Assembly (NCBI RefSeq): GCF_000684975.1
Contig: NZ_BAXZ01000003.1
Location: 1-64,000 of the forward strand
Length of the DNA: 64,000 nt
Direction: 5' to 3'
Origin: Paraburkholderia acidipaludis NBRC 101816
Lineage (GTDB): Bacteria > Pseudomonadota > Gammaproteobacteria > Burkholderiales > Burkholderiaceae
The translations under genes and the position numbers were made by a program. Each line of letters begins with the position of its first letter. The stretch's first letter is position 1. The notes under the pieces were generated by a model. It was not told where the DNA came from and made no database searches. It saw only the letters and a list, made by a program, of their open reading frames with translations. Shown here piece by piece: positions 15,060 through 22,937 of this stretch.

Positions 15060-15320
15060 ATGAAGAAGCGATTCACTGAAGAACAGATTATTGGTGTGCT
15101 GAAGGAAGGCGAGGCAGGCCTGAAGCCAGCGGAACTGTGCCGCAAGCACGGCATCTCGGAGGCGACCTACTACAACTGGAAAGCGAAATTCGGCGGCATG
15201 ACGGTTTCCGACGCACAGCGCCTGAAGGAACTGGAGCAGGAGAACAACAAGCTCAAACGTCTGCTTGCCGAATCGATGCTCGACAACTCTGCGTTGAAGG
15301 ACCTGCTGTCGCGAAAATAG
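15060..15320 (+). CDS. IS3-family transposase OrfA
   Basis: The 86-residue product has a helix-turn-helix at about 5-45 (KKRFTEEQIIGVLKEGEAGL ... CRKHGISEATYYNWKAKFGG) and a leucine-rich coiled coil at 50-80 (LKELEQENNKLKRLLAE). It binds the IS ends and regulates transposition. GGAGCGGTC precedes the ATG. An AAAA at 15314-15317 just before the TAG allows -1 slippage into orfB to make the OrfAB transposase. Confidence 0.92.
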   Translation: MKKRFTEEQIIGVLKEGEAGLKPAELCRKHGISEATYYNWKAKFGGMTVSDAQRLKELEQENNKLKRLLAESMLDNSALKDLLSRK

Positions 15321-16183
15321 CACGCCCGCAGGCCAAACGCGAGGCGGTCCAGATATTGATGACCGAACGCACCATGGGTGTCACCCGGGCCTGCGGGCTG
15401 GTAGGGATTTCTCGTTCACTGTTTCAGTATGAATCGCGCCGCACAGTCGCCGACGAAGAGCTGACTGGGCGGATGATGGTCATCGCGGCTCAAAAACGTC
15501 GCTATGGCTATCGCCGGATTCACGTGCTGTTGCGGCGCGAGGGCTGGCTGGCAAACCATAAGCGCATCTGGCGGCTGTACAGCAAGGCGGGGCTGAGTGT
15601 GCGTAAGCGCAGACGCAAACGCATTGCTGCTGTCGAGCGCAAACCGCTGCCGGTGACCACGGGGCCGAACCAGAGCGGGTCGATGGACTTCGTCAGCGAC
15701 GGGCTGGCCTATGGTCGGCGCTTTCGCTGTCTGAACGTAGTCGACGATTACACGCGCGAGTGCCTGGCTATCGAGGTCGATACGTCGTTGCCGGGTGTGC
15801 GGGTTAGGCAGGTGCTCGACCGGCTACGCGAGATGCGCGGCCTGCCCGCTTCCATCACGGTAGACAACGGCCCGGAGTTCGCTGGTAAGGTGCTGGATGC
15901 ATGGGCTTACGAAGTGGGCGTCACGCTGTCGTTCATCCGGCCCGGCAAGCCGGTCGGGAACGCCTACATCGAGAGCTTCAACGGGCGATTCCGCGATGAA
16001 TGCCTGAACGAGCACTGGTTCGTCTCCATGCGTCACGCTAGGCGTTTGATTGAAGAATGGCGTATCGAGTACAACACCGAGCGGCCTCACAGCTCGCTCG
16101 GTTATCTGGCGCCGGCGCAGTTTGCGCAGGCCCATAGAGCGAAGGAATCTTTAACCTCGGACTCTAGCTGTGCTTCGTACTAA
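15314..16183 (+). CDS. IS3-family transposase OrfB (DDE integrase core), read by -1 frameshift
   Basis: This frame is reached from orfA by -1 slippage on AAAA (GCG AAA ATA) and may also start alone at ATG 15359. The product has the HTH_21 region (RRYGYRRIHVLLRREGW) and an rve DDE core: first Asp in GSMDFVSDGL, second Asp in TVDNGPEF, and Glu in NAYIESFNGRFRDECLNEHWF. A YNTERPHSSLGYLAP motif closes it. All three catalytic residues are intact and no frame break is visible, so the element may be active. The stop lies inside the right inverted repeat. Confidence 0.92.
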   Translation, partial: KIARPQAKREAVQILMTERTMGVTRACGLVGISRSLFQYESRRTVADEELTGRMMVIAAQKRRYGYRRIHVLLRREGWLANHKRIWRLYSKAGLSVRKRRRKRIAAVERKPLPVTTGPNQSGSMDFVSDGLAYGRRFRCLNVVDDYTRECLAIEVDTSLPGVRVRQVLDRLREMRGLPASITVDNGPEFAGKVLDAWAYEVGVTLSFIRPGKPVGNAYIESFNGRFRDECLNEHWFVSMRHARRLIEEWRIEYNTERPHSSLGYLAPAQFAQAHRAKESLTSDSSCASY

Positions 16184-16199
16184 AACCGGGGGCACGTCA

Positions 16200-16451
16200 G
16201 ATGAGCTATTGAATGGTTTGCCTCCTAAATATGTGCCATCAAATCAGATTGTTTATGACGAAATGGAGCGGCATAAGGGTGTGATGGTGTGCATTGTTCG
16301 AATCTTGTCGGGGGATTTTGATTTTGTTGAGCGGTATGCGAGCGATGATTTTGTGACGACGTTTCCGAAGCGCAGGGCCGAACTGGATAAAGTCATCGCG
16401 GCATTACCAGACCTGAAGAGGCGTTATGCAGAAACGGGGTCGGTTATTTAG
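16200..16451 (+). pseudogene. 3' remnant of an unknown gene truncated at the IS edge
   Basis: An open frame enters from the IS right end and continues as DELLNGLPPKYVPSNQ ... MVCIVRILSGDFDFVERYAS ... LPDLKRRYAETGSVI for 83 codons. It has no ribosome site or ATG near its beginning, apart from a TTG at 16209 and ATG 16264. The 5' part seems lost when the IS entered or recombined; it is not found on the left side of the IS. GC is lower than core genes, as in the two genes that follow. The family is not recognised. Confidence 0.45.
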
Positions 16452-16535
16452 TGAGTGGTGAGATTTTGTTGACACAAACACATCTTCAACAGCGACAGGC
16501 CAGGAAGGTATTGCTGTGGTACTCAAGTAAGCTTA

Positions 16536-17048
16536 ATGAGCGGCTCTAATGCTCGTGGCTATTCTGATATGGCGACGTTTACAAAAAATGATCCGACGTT
16601 CTCATTCGTGGTCGGCGATGGCAATGAACGCTACAACTCCATGATGAAGGCGACTGACGCGCAAATTGCAAAGAATCCTGCCATGCAGGCAGCAATCGAT
16701 GCCGCGCGCAATGCTCTCGCTGGTGGCCCAGATAAATCAAATGGTGCGTATTTTTGGGATGGGGCAGATATCAAGAAAAACTATGCTCAACATTTTAAGG
16801 TTCGACATGGAATAAAAATAACGGACCCAAGCCACAACATTTACGACATCAAGGATTCAACCAAGCTTGTTATTCTGTACAAGGTCATAAAGAAACAGGA
16901 TAAGAAAACCAAAAAAACTGAAGCTATAAAAGTAGAGACAGGACGCTACGATCATGTTTACGACTCGACCGCTGGCGTTGGTGGAACGATATTTTGGAAA
17001 TATAACCAGCAGTACCTTGACGTGACGCGTGGGAGTGAATACCGATGA
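16536..17048 (+). CDS. putative antibacterial effector or its C-terminal part
   Basis: The 170-residue product contains NERYNSMMKATDAQIAKNPA, then GAYFWDGADIKKNYAQHFKV and ITDPSHNIYDIK. From memory this resembles the C-terminal part of proteins encoded beside VgrG/PAAR genes of Burkholderiaceae type VI secretion loci; I could not verify it. It ends with a YDSTAGVGGTIFWKYN block. The start MSGSNARGYSD (16536) has no good ribosome site, so the gene may be the tail of a longer effector. Its stop overlaps the start of the next gene (ATGA), which encodes an exported protein, as in effector-immunity pairs. No vgrG or PAAR gene is present nearby. Confidence 0.5.
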   Translation: MSGSNARGYSDMATFTKNDPTFSFVVGDGNERYNSMMKATDAQIAKNPAMQAAIDAARNALAGGPDKSNGAYFWDGADIKKNYAQHFKVRHGIKITDPSHNIYDIKDSTKLVILYKVIKKQDKKTKKTEAIKVETGRYDHVYDSTAGVGGTIFWKYNQQYLDVTRGSEYR

Positions 17049-17551
17049 AGAAAAGCAATTTTGCAGCGGTGTTAGTGATTGCTTCCAATCTGGGATGGGC
17101 GGCACCGCCAAGCGAAAACGTTGTAAAGAGTTGCCTTCAGTTGGTGTCGGCATCCCCCGCTGTTGAGGTCAAGACTCTCGATGTGGGCGAGGTTTTTCAA
17201 GAAGACGATTACGCGGATGGGTTCGACGCGAAATATGCCTTTAAATATGGCGGTGCTGACGTTGGGTACGCAGAAAGAAAGGCAGAGCAGGCCCTAATCT
17301 ATTCGGGGAAAATCTATCCGCTGGCAAAGGCTATGCCCACTGGAGACAATCGCGGAATCAAACCTTCCGCGTTCAATCCAACATTGGCGCAATGGGGGAT
17401 TGTCCGGGAGGGGAGGGAGAAGTATCTCTGCGTTAGCTTCAACTTTGACGGGCTGGGGCGTAGTGGCTCGTATCAAAATGTGCATGGCGGTTATCTTTTG
17501 AATTCGAAAACGAAAGGCTTATATTTTGTCGTGCGTGATGTTCGACAATGA
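17045..17551 (+). CDS. exported protein, putative periplasmic immunity protein
   Basis: The 168-residue product begins with a Sec signal peptide (MKKSNFAAVLVIASNLGWAA, cut near AA-PPS). The mature domain has two cysteines (VKSCLQLV and YLCVSF) and a beta-rich C-terminal half (KYLCVSFNFDGLGRSGSYQN, then GLYFVVRDVR). It overlaps the preceding gene by four bases (ATGA), so the two are translated together. Export to the periplasm with a coupled upstream gene is the usual arrangement for immunity to a cell-wall or periplasm-acting toxin. GC is lower than the core. No family is recognised. Confidence 0.6.
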   Translation: MKKSNFAAVLVIASNLGWAAPPSENVVKSCLQLVSASPAVEVKTLDVGEVFQEDDYADGFDAKYAFKYGGADVGYAERKAEQALIYSGKIYPLAKAMPTGDNRGIKPSAFNPTLAQWGIVREGREKYLCVSFNFDGLGRSGSYQNVHGGYLLNSKTKGLYFVVRDVRQ

Positions 17552-17572
17552 CGCAGCGGCAAGGACGGTCGC

Positions 17573-17785
17573 ATGAGTTGGATCGCGGACAAACTGGCGT
17601 TGCTCATTTGCGCTGCGGCCATGCTGATCGCCGCATGGGTGGCCTTCCATTACGCCGGTCAGTGGTATGTGCCCGCGTTCACGGTGTTGGCGTTCGCTGT
17701 GCTTCTCGCGGATAACTCCCGACTGCGGAAAAGGCTTCGCGCACTCGGGGAAGAGCCGAACGCGCGCACAAGGCGCGTGCAATAG
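17573..17785 (+). CDS. small two-helix membrane protein, 70 aa
   Basis: ATG 17573 follows AAGGACGG. The protein has two hydrophobic helices (about 7-26 and 32-47) and a basic cytoplasmic tail (NSRLRKRLRALGEEPNARTR). It starts 22 bases after the exported protein and might belong to the same transcript, but its codon use is like core genes. No family is recognised. It could mark the right boundary of the accessory region. Confidence 0.5.
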   Translation: MSWIADKLALLICAAAMLIAAWVAFHYAGQWYVPAFTVLAFAVLLADNSRLRKRLRALGEEPNARTRRVQ

Positions 17786-18051
17786 TGCGTTTCCGCGCGT
17801 AGCTGGATATGGGTGGGAGGGTGGCCACCGGGTCTTCTGATGGATTGCCAGATTGTCGGCAACGGATGGGGTATCGGACGGTTGATGGGCGGATTTTCGG
17901 GTTGCCTTTCCCGTTGTGGATCAATGTGTTAATGCGTGGGGGTAGTGGTCGGACAGAGCTAATGTAACCCGCGCGTGCAGCGCTTCGTCCTGATCGTTGA
18001 ATCGACTTCTGCGCTGAAGAAATCGTTCTTCCGCCATGGCGTCTGCGCGCC

Positions 18052-18288
18052 TCAAAGGCTTGCAATCATGCAACAGGTAGCGATAAGCACAACAAACGAA
18101 ACGAGCAGGCAAACCGTGCCTCCGCGCAGCATGAAGTCGGGCCAGTGGGGCATGGGCACGTGGATGGCGCGGGGCAGGCGCGGGGCTGCGGCGGATGCGG
18201 GCAGGTAATGTGCCACGAGGGCCATGAGGCCGATGCAGATGAGGGCGAGCACGAAGGCGAACACCCGAAGGGCGATGGAGTAGGTCAT
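18052..18288 (-). CDS. small two-helix membrane protein, 78 aa
   Basis: From ATG 18288 the product reads MTYSIALRVFAFVLALICIG and further, with hydrophobic helices at about 4-27 and 56-78 separated by a Pro-rich loop (LPRAIHVPMPHWPDFM). A TTG nine bases upstream is an alternative start. It is flanked by 260 bp without genes on the left and the surface-protein gene on the right. No family is recognised; typical of lineage-specific membrane proteins. Confidence 0.5.
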   Translation of the reverse strand: MTYSIALRVFAFVLALICIGLMALVAHYLPASAAAPRLPRAIHVPMPHWPDFMLRGGTVCLLVSFVVLIATCCMIASL

Positions 18289-18474
18289 GAGGGACAATAT
18301 GCAAGACGGGCGAGACGGCTAAGGCGTCGAATGTGTCCAGAATAGGGAGACAATTCGGACGTCGCTATCAGACTTGTCCCAAACGGCGGCCCCGTTCGCG
18401 TTCACCGTCGCGCGGGAAAAATAGGGCCCGTGCTATCCTCCCCGGCGACGACAGCCTTTCAAGGAGAAGCTTCG

Positions 18475-18864
18475 ATGCCGACGTCCACCCGAATCCTGTC
18501 CAGCCTTGGCGCGGGTCTGCTGCTCGCGGCGCTTGGCGGCGTTGCCCATGCCCAGAATCTCAGCTTTCTCAACAATACGCCGGCGGCCTACATGAAGCAG
18601 GCCGACAACGCCTCGCTCGCCAAGGCCGTGCGCGAGGCCGTCGATCAGAAGCAGGACGGCGAGACCGCAACCTGGACGAACGAAGGTCTGCGCAACAGCG
18701 TGAAGATCGACGCGGCCATCACGCTGACGAAGACCGAAACGACCGGCGACACGACGTGCCGCGACACACAAGTGGTCGTCAACGCCAAGGGCCAGTCGAT
18801 GACGCTGCGTCCGCGCTTCTGCCGCCAGGGCACGGGCGCATGGGTCTACCAGAAGACGCATTGA
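18475..18864 (+). CDS. exported RT0821/Lpp0805-type surface protein
   Basis: ATG 18475 follows AAGGAGAAG at good spacing. The 129-residue protein has a signal peptide ending AHA (about residue 26). The C-terminal half (VREAVDQKQDGETATWTNEG ... TTCRDTQVVVNAKGQ ... RFCRQGTGAWVY) has the pattern of the small cysteine-pair domain found in RT0821/Lpp0805-like and 17-kDa surface antigens: a tW.N block, CRD and a final CR.G.G.W. Two cysteines probably form a disulfide. The protein is likely periplasmic or surface-exposed. It ends ten bases before the NUDIX gene. Confidence 0.7.
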   Translation: MPTSTRILSSLGAGLLLAALGGVAHAQNLSFLNNTPAAYMKQADNASLAKAVREAVDQKQDGETATWTNEGLRNSVKIDAAITLTKTETTGDTTCRDTQVVVNAKGQSMTLRPRFCRQGTGAWVYQKTH

Positions 18865-18874
18865 GCACCGCGGC

Positions 18875-19324
18875 GTGAGCGGCAAGATCGTTTCGTGCGG
18901 TACCGTGCTGCTCGATCCGCAGGGCCGGGTGCTGCTCGCGCATGCAACAGGCACGAATCATTGGGACATTCCGAAGGGGCAGGGTGAGCCCGGCGAGACG
19001 GAGAGCGCGAGCGCGCTGCGCGAAATGGTGGAAGAGACCGGCATCGAGATCGATGCCGCGCGCCTTGCGGACCTTGGTCGCTTCGTCTACCGGCGGGACA
19101 AGGATTTGCATCTCTTCGCCGCACGCGCGTTGCAGCAGGAACTCGATTTGTCGCGCTGCCATTGCACGTCGCTCTTTCCGCGCCGCGAAGACGGCGTGAT
19201 GATCCCCGAAATGGACGCGTGGCTATGGGTCGCACCCGGCGACGTCGCGCGCTACGCAAGCCGTAGTCTCACACGACTTTTCGAGACAACGCTTTCGCTT
19301 GCGGAACTGCATCGCATGCTGTGA
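18875..19324 (+). CDS. NUDIX hydrolase
   Basis: The 149-residue enzyme has a perfect Nudix box at residues 35-57 (GQGEPGE, seven residues, REMVEETGI), which binds Mg2+ and positions a nucleoside diphosphate-X substrate for hydrolysis. The surrounding layout (WDIPKGQ, then FVYRRDKDLHLF) is like diadenosine-polyphosphate or 8-oxo-nucleotide hydrolases. GTG 18875 is the start, ten bases after the upstream gene, so they may share a transcript that ends at the terminator at 19357. Substrate is not predictable. Confidence 0.88.
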   Translation: MSGKIVSCGTVLLDPQGRVLLAHATGTNHWDIPKGQGEPGETESASALREMVEETGIEIDAARLADLGRFVYRRDKDLHLFAARALQQELDLSRCHCTSLFPRREDGVMIPEMDAWLWVAPGDVARYASRSLTRLFETTLSLAELHRML

Positions 19325-19356
19325 GCGGTGCGCATTGCCGCCGCGACCGCGCCAAT

Positions 19357-19387
19357 AAAAAACCGCACTATGAAGTGCGGTTTTTTT
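19357..19387. terminator. bidirectional terminator between NUDIX gene and glnS
   Basis: CCGCACT (19363-19369) pairs with AGTGCGG (19374-19380); it has six A on the left and seven T on the right, so it can end the plus-strand NUDIX transcript and the minus-strand glnS transcript. Confidence 0.92.
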
Positions 19388-19412
19388 GCGACTCGCGGAA
19401 CGCTCGTGGCGC

Positions 19413-21131
19413 TTATTTGCCCCAGCTGTCGCGCAGGCCGACGATGCGGTTGAACACCGGCTTGCCGGGCTTCGAGTCGTAGCGGTCGGCGACAAAGTAG
19501 CCGTGCCGCTCGAACTGATAGCGGTCTTCCGGCGCCGCGTCGCGTGCGCCGGGCTCCAGATACGCCTGCACCACGCGCTTCGAATCCGGATTGAGCGCTT
19601 CGAGGAAGTTGCGCCCGCCCGCGTCGGGCTGCTCTTCGCGGAACAGGCGGTCATAGAGGCGCACTTCCGCCGGGCACGCATGCGCCGCGCTCACCCAGTG
19701 GATGTTGCCCTTGACCTTGTAGTTGTTCGCGCCTTCGGTGCCCGATTTGCTGTCCGGGAAGTAGTTGCAGTGCACGGCGATCACGTTGCCGTTCTCGTCC
19801 TTGTCCGCACCCGTGCATTCGATCACGAAGCCATAGCGCAGACGCACCTTGTTGCCCGGGAACAGGCGGAAGTAGCCCTTCGGCGGCGTTTCGTTGAAGT
19901 CCTCGCGCTCGATCCACAGCTCGCGCGAGATCGGGAACGTGCGCAGGCCGCGCTCCGGATGGTGCGGGTGCACGGGGGCCGTGCAGTCTTCGCTTTTGTC
20001 CTCCGGATAGTTGTCGATGATGAGCTTGAGCGGGTCGAGCACGGCGGCCGTGCGCGGCGCCTTGTCGTCGAGGTCGTCGCGCAGCGCGCCTTCGAACACG
20101 CTCATGTCGATCCACGAATCGACCTTCGTCACGCCGATACGTTCGCAGAAGAGCTGGATCGCCTCGGGCGTGAAGCCGCGGCGGCGCACGCCGACGATGG
20201 TGGGCATGCGCGGGTCGTCCCAGCCGTCCACGTGGCCTTCGGTCACGAGTTGCAGCAGCTTGCGCTTGCTCGTGATCGCATAGGTGAGGTTCAGGCGCGA
20301 GAATTCGATCTGCTGCGGCAGCGGGCGGGTGAACACGCCGGCGTCGGCCAGTTCGTTGAGCACCCAGTCATAGAGCGGGCGATGGTCTTCGAACTCGAGC
20401 GTGCACAGCGAATGCGTGATGTTTTCCAGCGCGTCCGAAATGCAGTGCGTGTAGTCGTACATCGGATACACGCACCACTTGTCGCCGGTACGGTAGTGAT
20501 GCGCGAAGCGGATGCGGTAGATCACCGGGTCGCGCATGTTGAAGTTCGGCGACGCCATGTCGATCTTCGCGCGCAGCACGTGCGCGCCTTCCTCGAACTC
20601 GCCGGCCTTCATGCGGCGGAACAGGTCGAGGTTTTCGTCGACGGCACGATCGCGGAACGGCGAGTTCTTGCCGGCTTCCGTGGCCGAGCCGCGGTTCGCG
20701 CGCATCTCGTCCGGCGACTGGCTGTCCACGTAGGCCTTGCCGCGCTGGATCAGCAGTTCGGCGAACTCGTAGAGCTTGTCGTAGTAGTCGCTCGCGTAGA
20801 ACAGGTATTCGCGATCGTCCTTCTTCCACTCGAAACCGAGCCACTCGACGGCGTCGATGATCGAGTTGACGTACTCGACGTCTTCCTTCTCCGGGTTCGT
20901 GTCGTCGAAGCGCAGGTGGCACACGCCGCCGTAGCTTTTCGCGACGCCGAAGTTCAGGCAGATGCTCTTCGCGTGGCCAATGTGCAGATAGCCGTTCGGC
21001 TCCGGCGGGAAGCGCGTTTCCACGCGCTGGCCCCACTTGTCCGAGCGGTTGTCGTCGTCGATGATGTTGCGGATGAAATTGGATGCCGCAGGCGCGTCCG
21101 TGCGGTCGGCGTCTTTACGTTCGGTATTCAT
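19413..21131 (-). CDS. glnS: glutaminyl-tRNA synthetase
   Basis: The 572-residue class I aminoacyl-tRNA synthetase charges tRNA-Gln with glutamine. It has the HIGH motif in FPPEPNGYLHIGHAKSICLN near residue 45 and the KMSKS equivalent in AITSKRKLLQLV, followed by the GWDDPRMPTI block typical of GlnRS. The C-terminal anticodon-binding barrels are complete (down to RDSWGK). ATG 21131 (MNTERKDAD) is preferred; the frame is open 60 bases upstream without family resemblance. The gene converges with the NUDIX gene at the shared terminator. Confidence 0.97.
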   Translation of the reverse strand: MNTERKDADRTDAPAASNFIRNIIDDDNRSDKWGQRVETRFPPEPNGYLHIGHAKSICLNFGVAKSYGGVCHLRFDDTNPEKEDVEYVNSIIDAVEWLGFEWKKDDREYLFYASDYYDKLYEFAELLIQRGKAYVDSQSPDEMRANRGSATEAGKNSPFRDRAVDENLDLFRRMKAGEFEEGAHVLRAKIDMASPNFNMRDPVIYRIRFAHHYRTGDKWCVYPMYDYTHCISDALENITHSLCTLEFEDHRPLYDWVLNELADAGVFTRPLPQQIEFSRLNLTYAITSKRKLLQLVTEGHVDGWDDPRMPTIVGVRRRGFTPEAIQLFCERIGVTKVDSWIDMSVFEGALRDDLDDKAPRTAAVLDPLKLIIDNYPEDKSEDCTAPVHPHHPERGLRTFPISRELWIEREDFNETPPKGYFRLFPGNKVRLRYGFVIECTGADKDENGNVIAVHCNYFPDSKSGTEGANNYKVKGNIHWVSAAHACPAEVRLYDRLFREEQPDAGGRNFLEALNPDSKRVVQAYLEPGARDAAPEDRYQFERHGYFVADRYDSKPGKPVFNRIVGLRDSWGK

Positions 21132-21281
21132 GCGAAAAGGGAAGATCGTTCGAGGGCGCGTGCTTTTGCCGGAATTCCACCAGGATACCACCGGGATTGC
21201 GTCGGCACGCGCGCCGGGCTGATGATGACCATTCTACCTGACGCAACCGGGCACGACAGCCCTCGGGCCGCGCGGGCGCAG

Positions 21282-22502
21282 CTAGACCACGCCCTTGCCG
21301 CGCAGCGCCGCCACCTCGTCGTCGCCATAGCCGAGCACGTCGCGCAGCACCTCGTCGGTGTGTTCGCCAAGCGTTGGCGGATGGCTTTCCGCGCGCGGCG
21401 GCGTCTCGCTCATGCGCACGGGATTGCGCACGAGCTTGACCGTGCCGCCCGACGGATGCGGCAGATCCACGCGCATTCCGCGCGCCACGACCTGCTCGTT
21501 CTCGAATACCTCGGAGAGATCGTTGATCGGCCCGCAGGGCACGCCGGCCCCCTCCAGCGCCGCGATCCAGTCGGCCTTGGCGCGCGTGCGGACCATCTCC
21601 GCGAGGACCGGCACGAGCGTGTCGCGATGGCGCACGCGCTCCGGATTGGTCGCGAAACGGACGTCGTCGGCGAGTTCCGGCCGCCCGCCCGCTTCGACGA
21701 ACTTGCGGAACTGGCCGTCGTTGCCGACCGCGATGATGATCCAGCTGTCGCTCGTCTGGAACGCCTGGTACGGCACGATGTTCGGATGCGCGTTGCCCCA
21801 GCGCGCGGGCGCGTTGCCGCTCGCGAGGTAGTTCGAATTCATGTTCGCGAGCATGGCCACCTGCACGTCGAGCAGCGCCATGTCGATGTACTGGCCCACG
21901 CCGGTCCGGTCGCGGTGCGTGAGGGCCGTGAGCACGGCGATGGTCGCGTACATGCCCGTCATCAGGTCGGCAATGGCCACGCCCGCCTTCTGCGGGCCGC
22001 CGCCGGGCAGGCTGTCGCGCTCGCCCGTGATGCTCATGAAGCCGCCCATGCCCTGCACGATGAAGTCGTAGCCCGCGCGCGACGCGTAAGGGCCGGTCTG
22101 GCCGAAACCCGTCACCGAGCAATACACGAGATCGGGCTTCACTTCGCGCAGCGACGCGTAATCGAGGCCATATTTTTTGAGCTGGCCCGCCTTGTAGTTT
22201 TCGAGCACGACGTCGCTTTGCGCGGCCAGCTCGCGCACGATGCGCTGGCCTTCCGGCGTGGCGATATCCAGGGTCACGGACCGCTTGTTGCGGTTCGCGG
22301 CGAGATAGTAGGCGGCTTCGGCCGTGTCCTGACCGTCGGGTGTCTTCAGGTACGGAGGGCCCCAGTGGCGCGTGTCGTCGCCGGCGCCGGGGCGCTCCAC
22401 CTTGATCACGTCCGCGCCGAAGTCGGCGAGAGTCTGCGCGCACCATGGGCCCGCCAGCACGCGGGTCAGGTCGAGTACACGGATATGGCTCAAGGCGCCC
22501 AT
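21282..22502 (-). CDS. CaiB/BaiF family (class III) CoA transferase
   Basis: The 406-residue product starts MGALSHIRVLDLTRVLAGPW, the standard N-terminus of family III CoA transferases. It has the catalytic Asp179 in GVAIADLMTG and the glycine-rich GMGGFMSITG loop. Members form interlocked dimers and move CoA between acyl-CoA and a free acid through an aspartyl-CoA thioester. In Burkholderia close relatives are often beside glutaryl-CoA dehydrogenase, but no such gene is here, so the substrate is open (succinyl-CoA:glutarate or similar is a guess). It is 150 bp upstream of glnS on the same strand and may run into it. Confidence 0.88.
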   Translation of the reverse strand: MGALSHIRVLDLTRVLAGPWCAQTLADFGADVIKVERPGAGDDTRHWGPPYLKTPDGQDTAEAAYYLAANRNKRSVTLDIATPEGQRIVRELAAQSDVVLENYKAGQLKKYGLDYASLREVKPDLVYCSVTGFGQTGPYASRAGYDFIVQGMGGFMSITGERDSLPGGGPQKAGVAIADLMTGMYATIAVLTALTHRDRTGVGQYIDMALLDVQVAMLANMNSNYLASGNAPARWGNAHPNIVPYQAFQTSDSWIIIAVGNDGQFRKFVEAGGRPELADDVRFATNPERVRHRDTLVPVLAEMVRTRAKADWIAALEGAGVPCGPINDLSEVFENEQVVARGMRVDLPHPSGGTVKLVRNPVRMSETPPRAESHPPTLGEHTDEVLRDVLGYGDDEVAALRGKGVV

Positions 22503-22937
22503 GGAGTGTCTTCCAATGTCGTTGTCTGGCTGGCCGCGAGGCGCGGTGCGTTCACGGCATCTTAAGCGATCCCGGGCTTGCGTGCCAAATTTCGGGACGA
22601 TGTTTCGCTAAGCGGAACTTTGCGCCGACAGCAACCACGGGACACGATGCCGCGCGGCGAGTACGCGTGCGATGTCGCGCCTTCGCACACCGGGCGGAGC
22701 GTGCTGCCGCGAGCCTGCTTCGATCCCGTATAATCGACCGATTCCCCAGCGAGCGATGCACGCGCGAACACGCCGTTTTGCGCCGGGTTAGCCGCTGATC
22801 GAAACCGCTACGAACCCAGTACGAACCCCTCCGGCATGCTCTCCGGCCGTCACGTCGGCGCACGATTTGCGCGCGCGGCGTGCCGCGAGGCGAGCCCGAA
22901 GGCCGGGACATACGCACAGGACGCCCGCAAGCACGCC
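22503..22937. other. divergent intergenic region between CoA transferase and alaS
   Basis: The 435 bp hold no supported gene; frames seen here lack ribosome sites and known motifs. A perfect TATAAT at 22729-22734 on the plus strand is the best alaS -10 candidate, giving a leader of about 200 bases. The coding strand upstream of alaS stays open from 22836, but those 34 codons do not belong to AlaRS. No T-box-like or riboswitch fold was recognised. Confidence 0.55.

Larger units (their letters stand above)
14999..16199 (+). mobile_element. complete IS3-family (IS407 group) insertion sequence, 1201 bp
   Basis: The ends are imperfect inverted repeats: the left end reads TGACCTGCTCCCCGAGATTA then GTAC (14999-15022), and the reverse complement of the right end reads TGACGTGCCCCCGGTTTTAG then TAC (16177-16199). 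Inside are orfA and orfB in the usual -1 overlapping arrangement with an intact DDE set. The flanking four bases are GGTG on the left and GATG on the right, so there is no exact target duplication. That could mean a recombination between copies or a later base change. It separates the nuclease unit from a truncated frame at 16200. Confidence 0.9.

Noticed and set aside
6200..17600. An attachment-site duplicate of the tRNA-Arg 3' end
   Set aside because: I scanned by eye for GGTTCGAGCCCC and CTGTCGCGCCA downstream and found no second copy; a computed repeat search is needed to be sure.
19386..22565. A 1059-codon open frame on the plus strand
   Set aside because: It is antisense to glnS and the CoA transferase, has the Arg/Ala/His-rich composition of high-GC shadow frames and no family motif.
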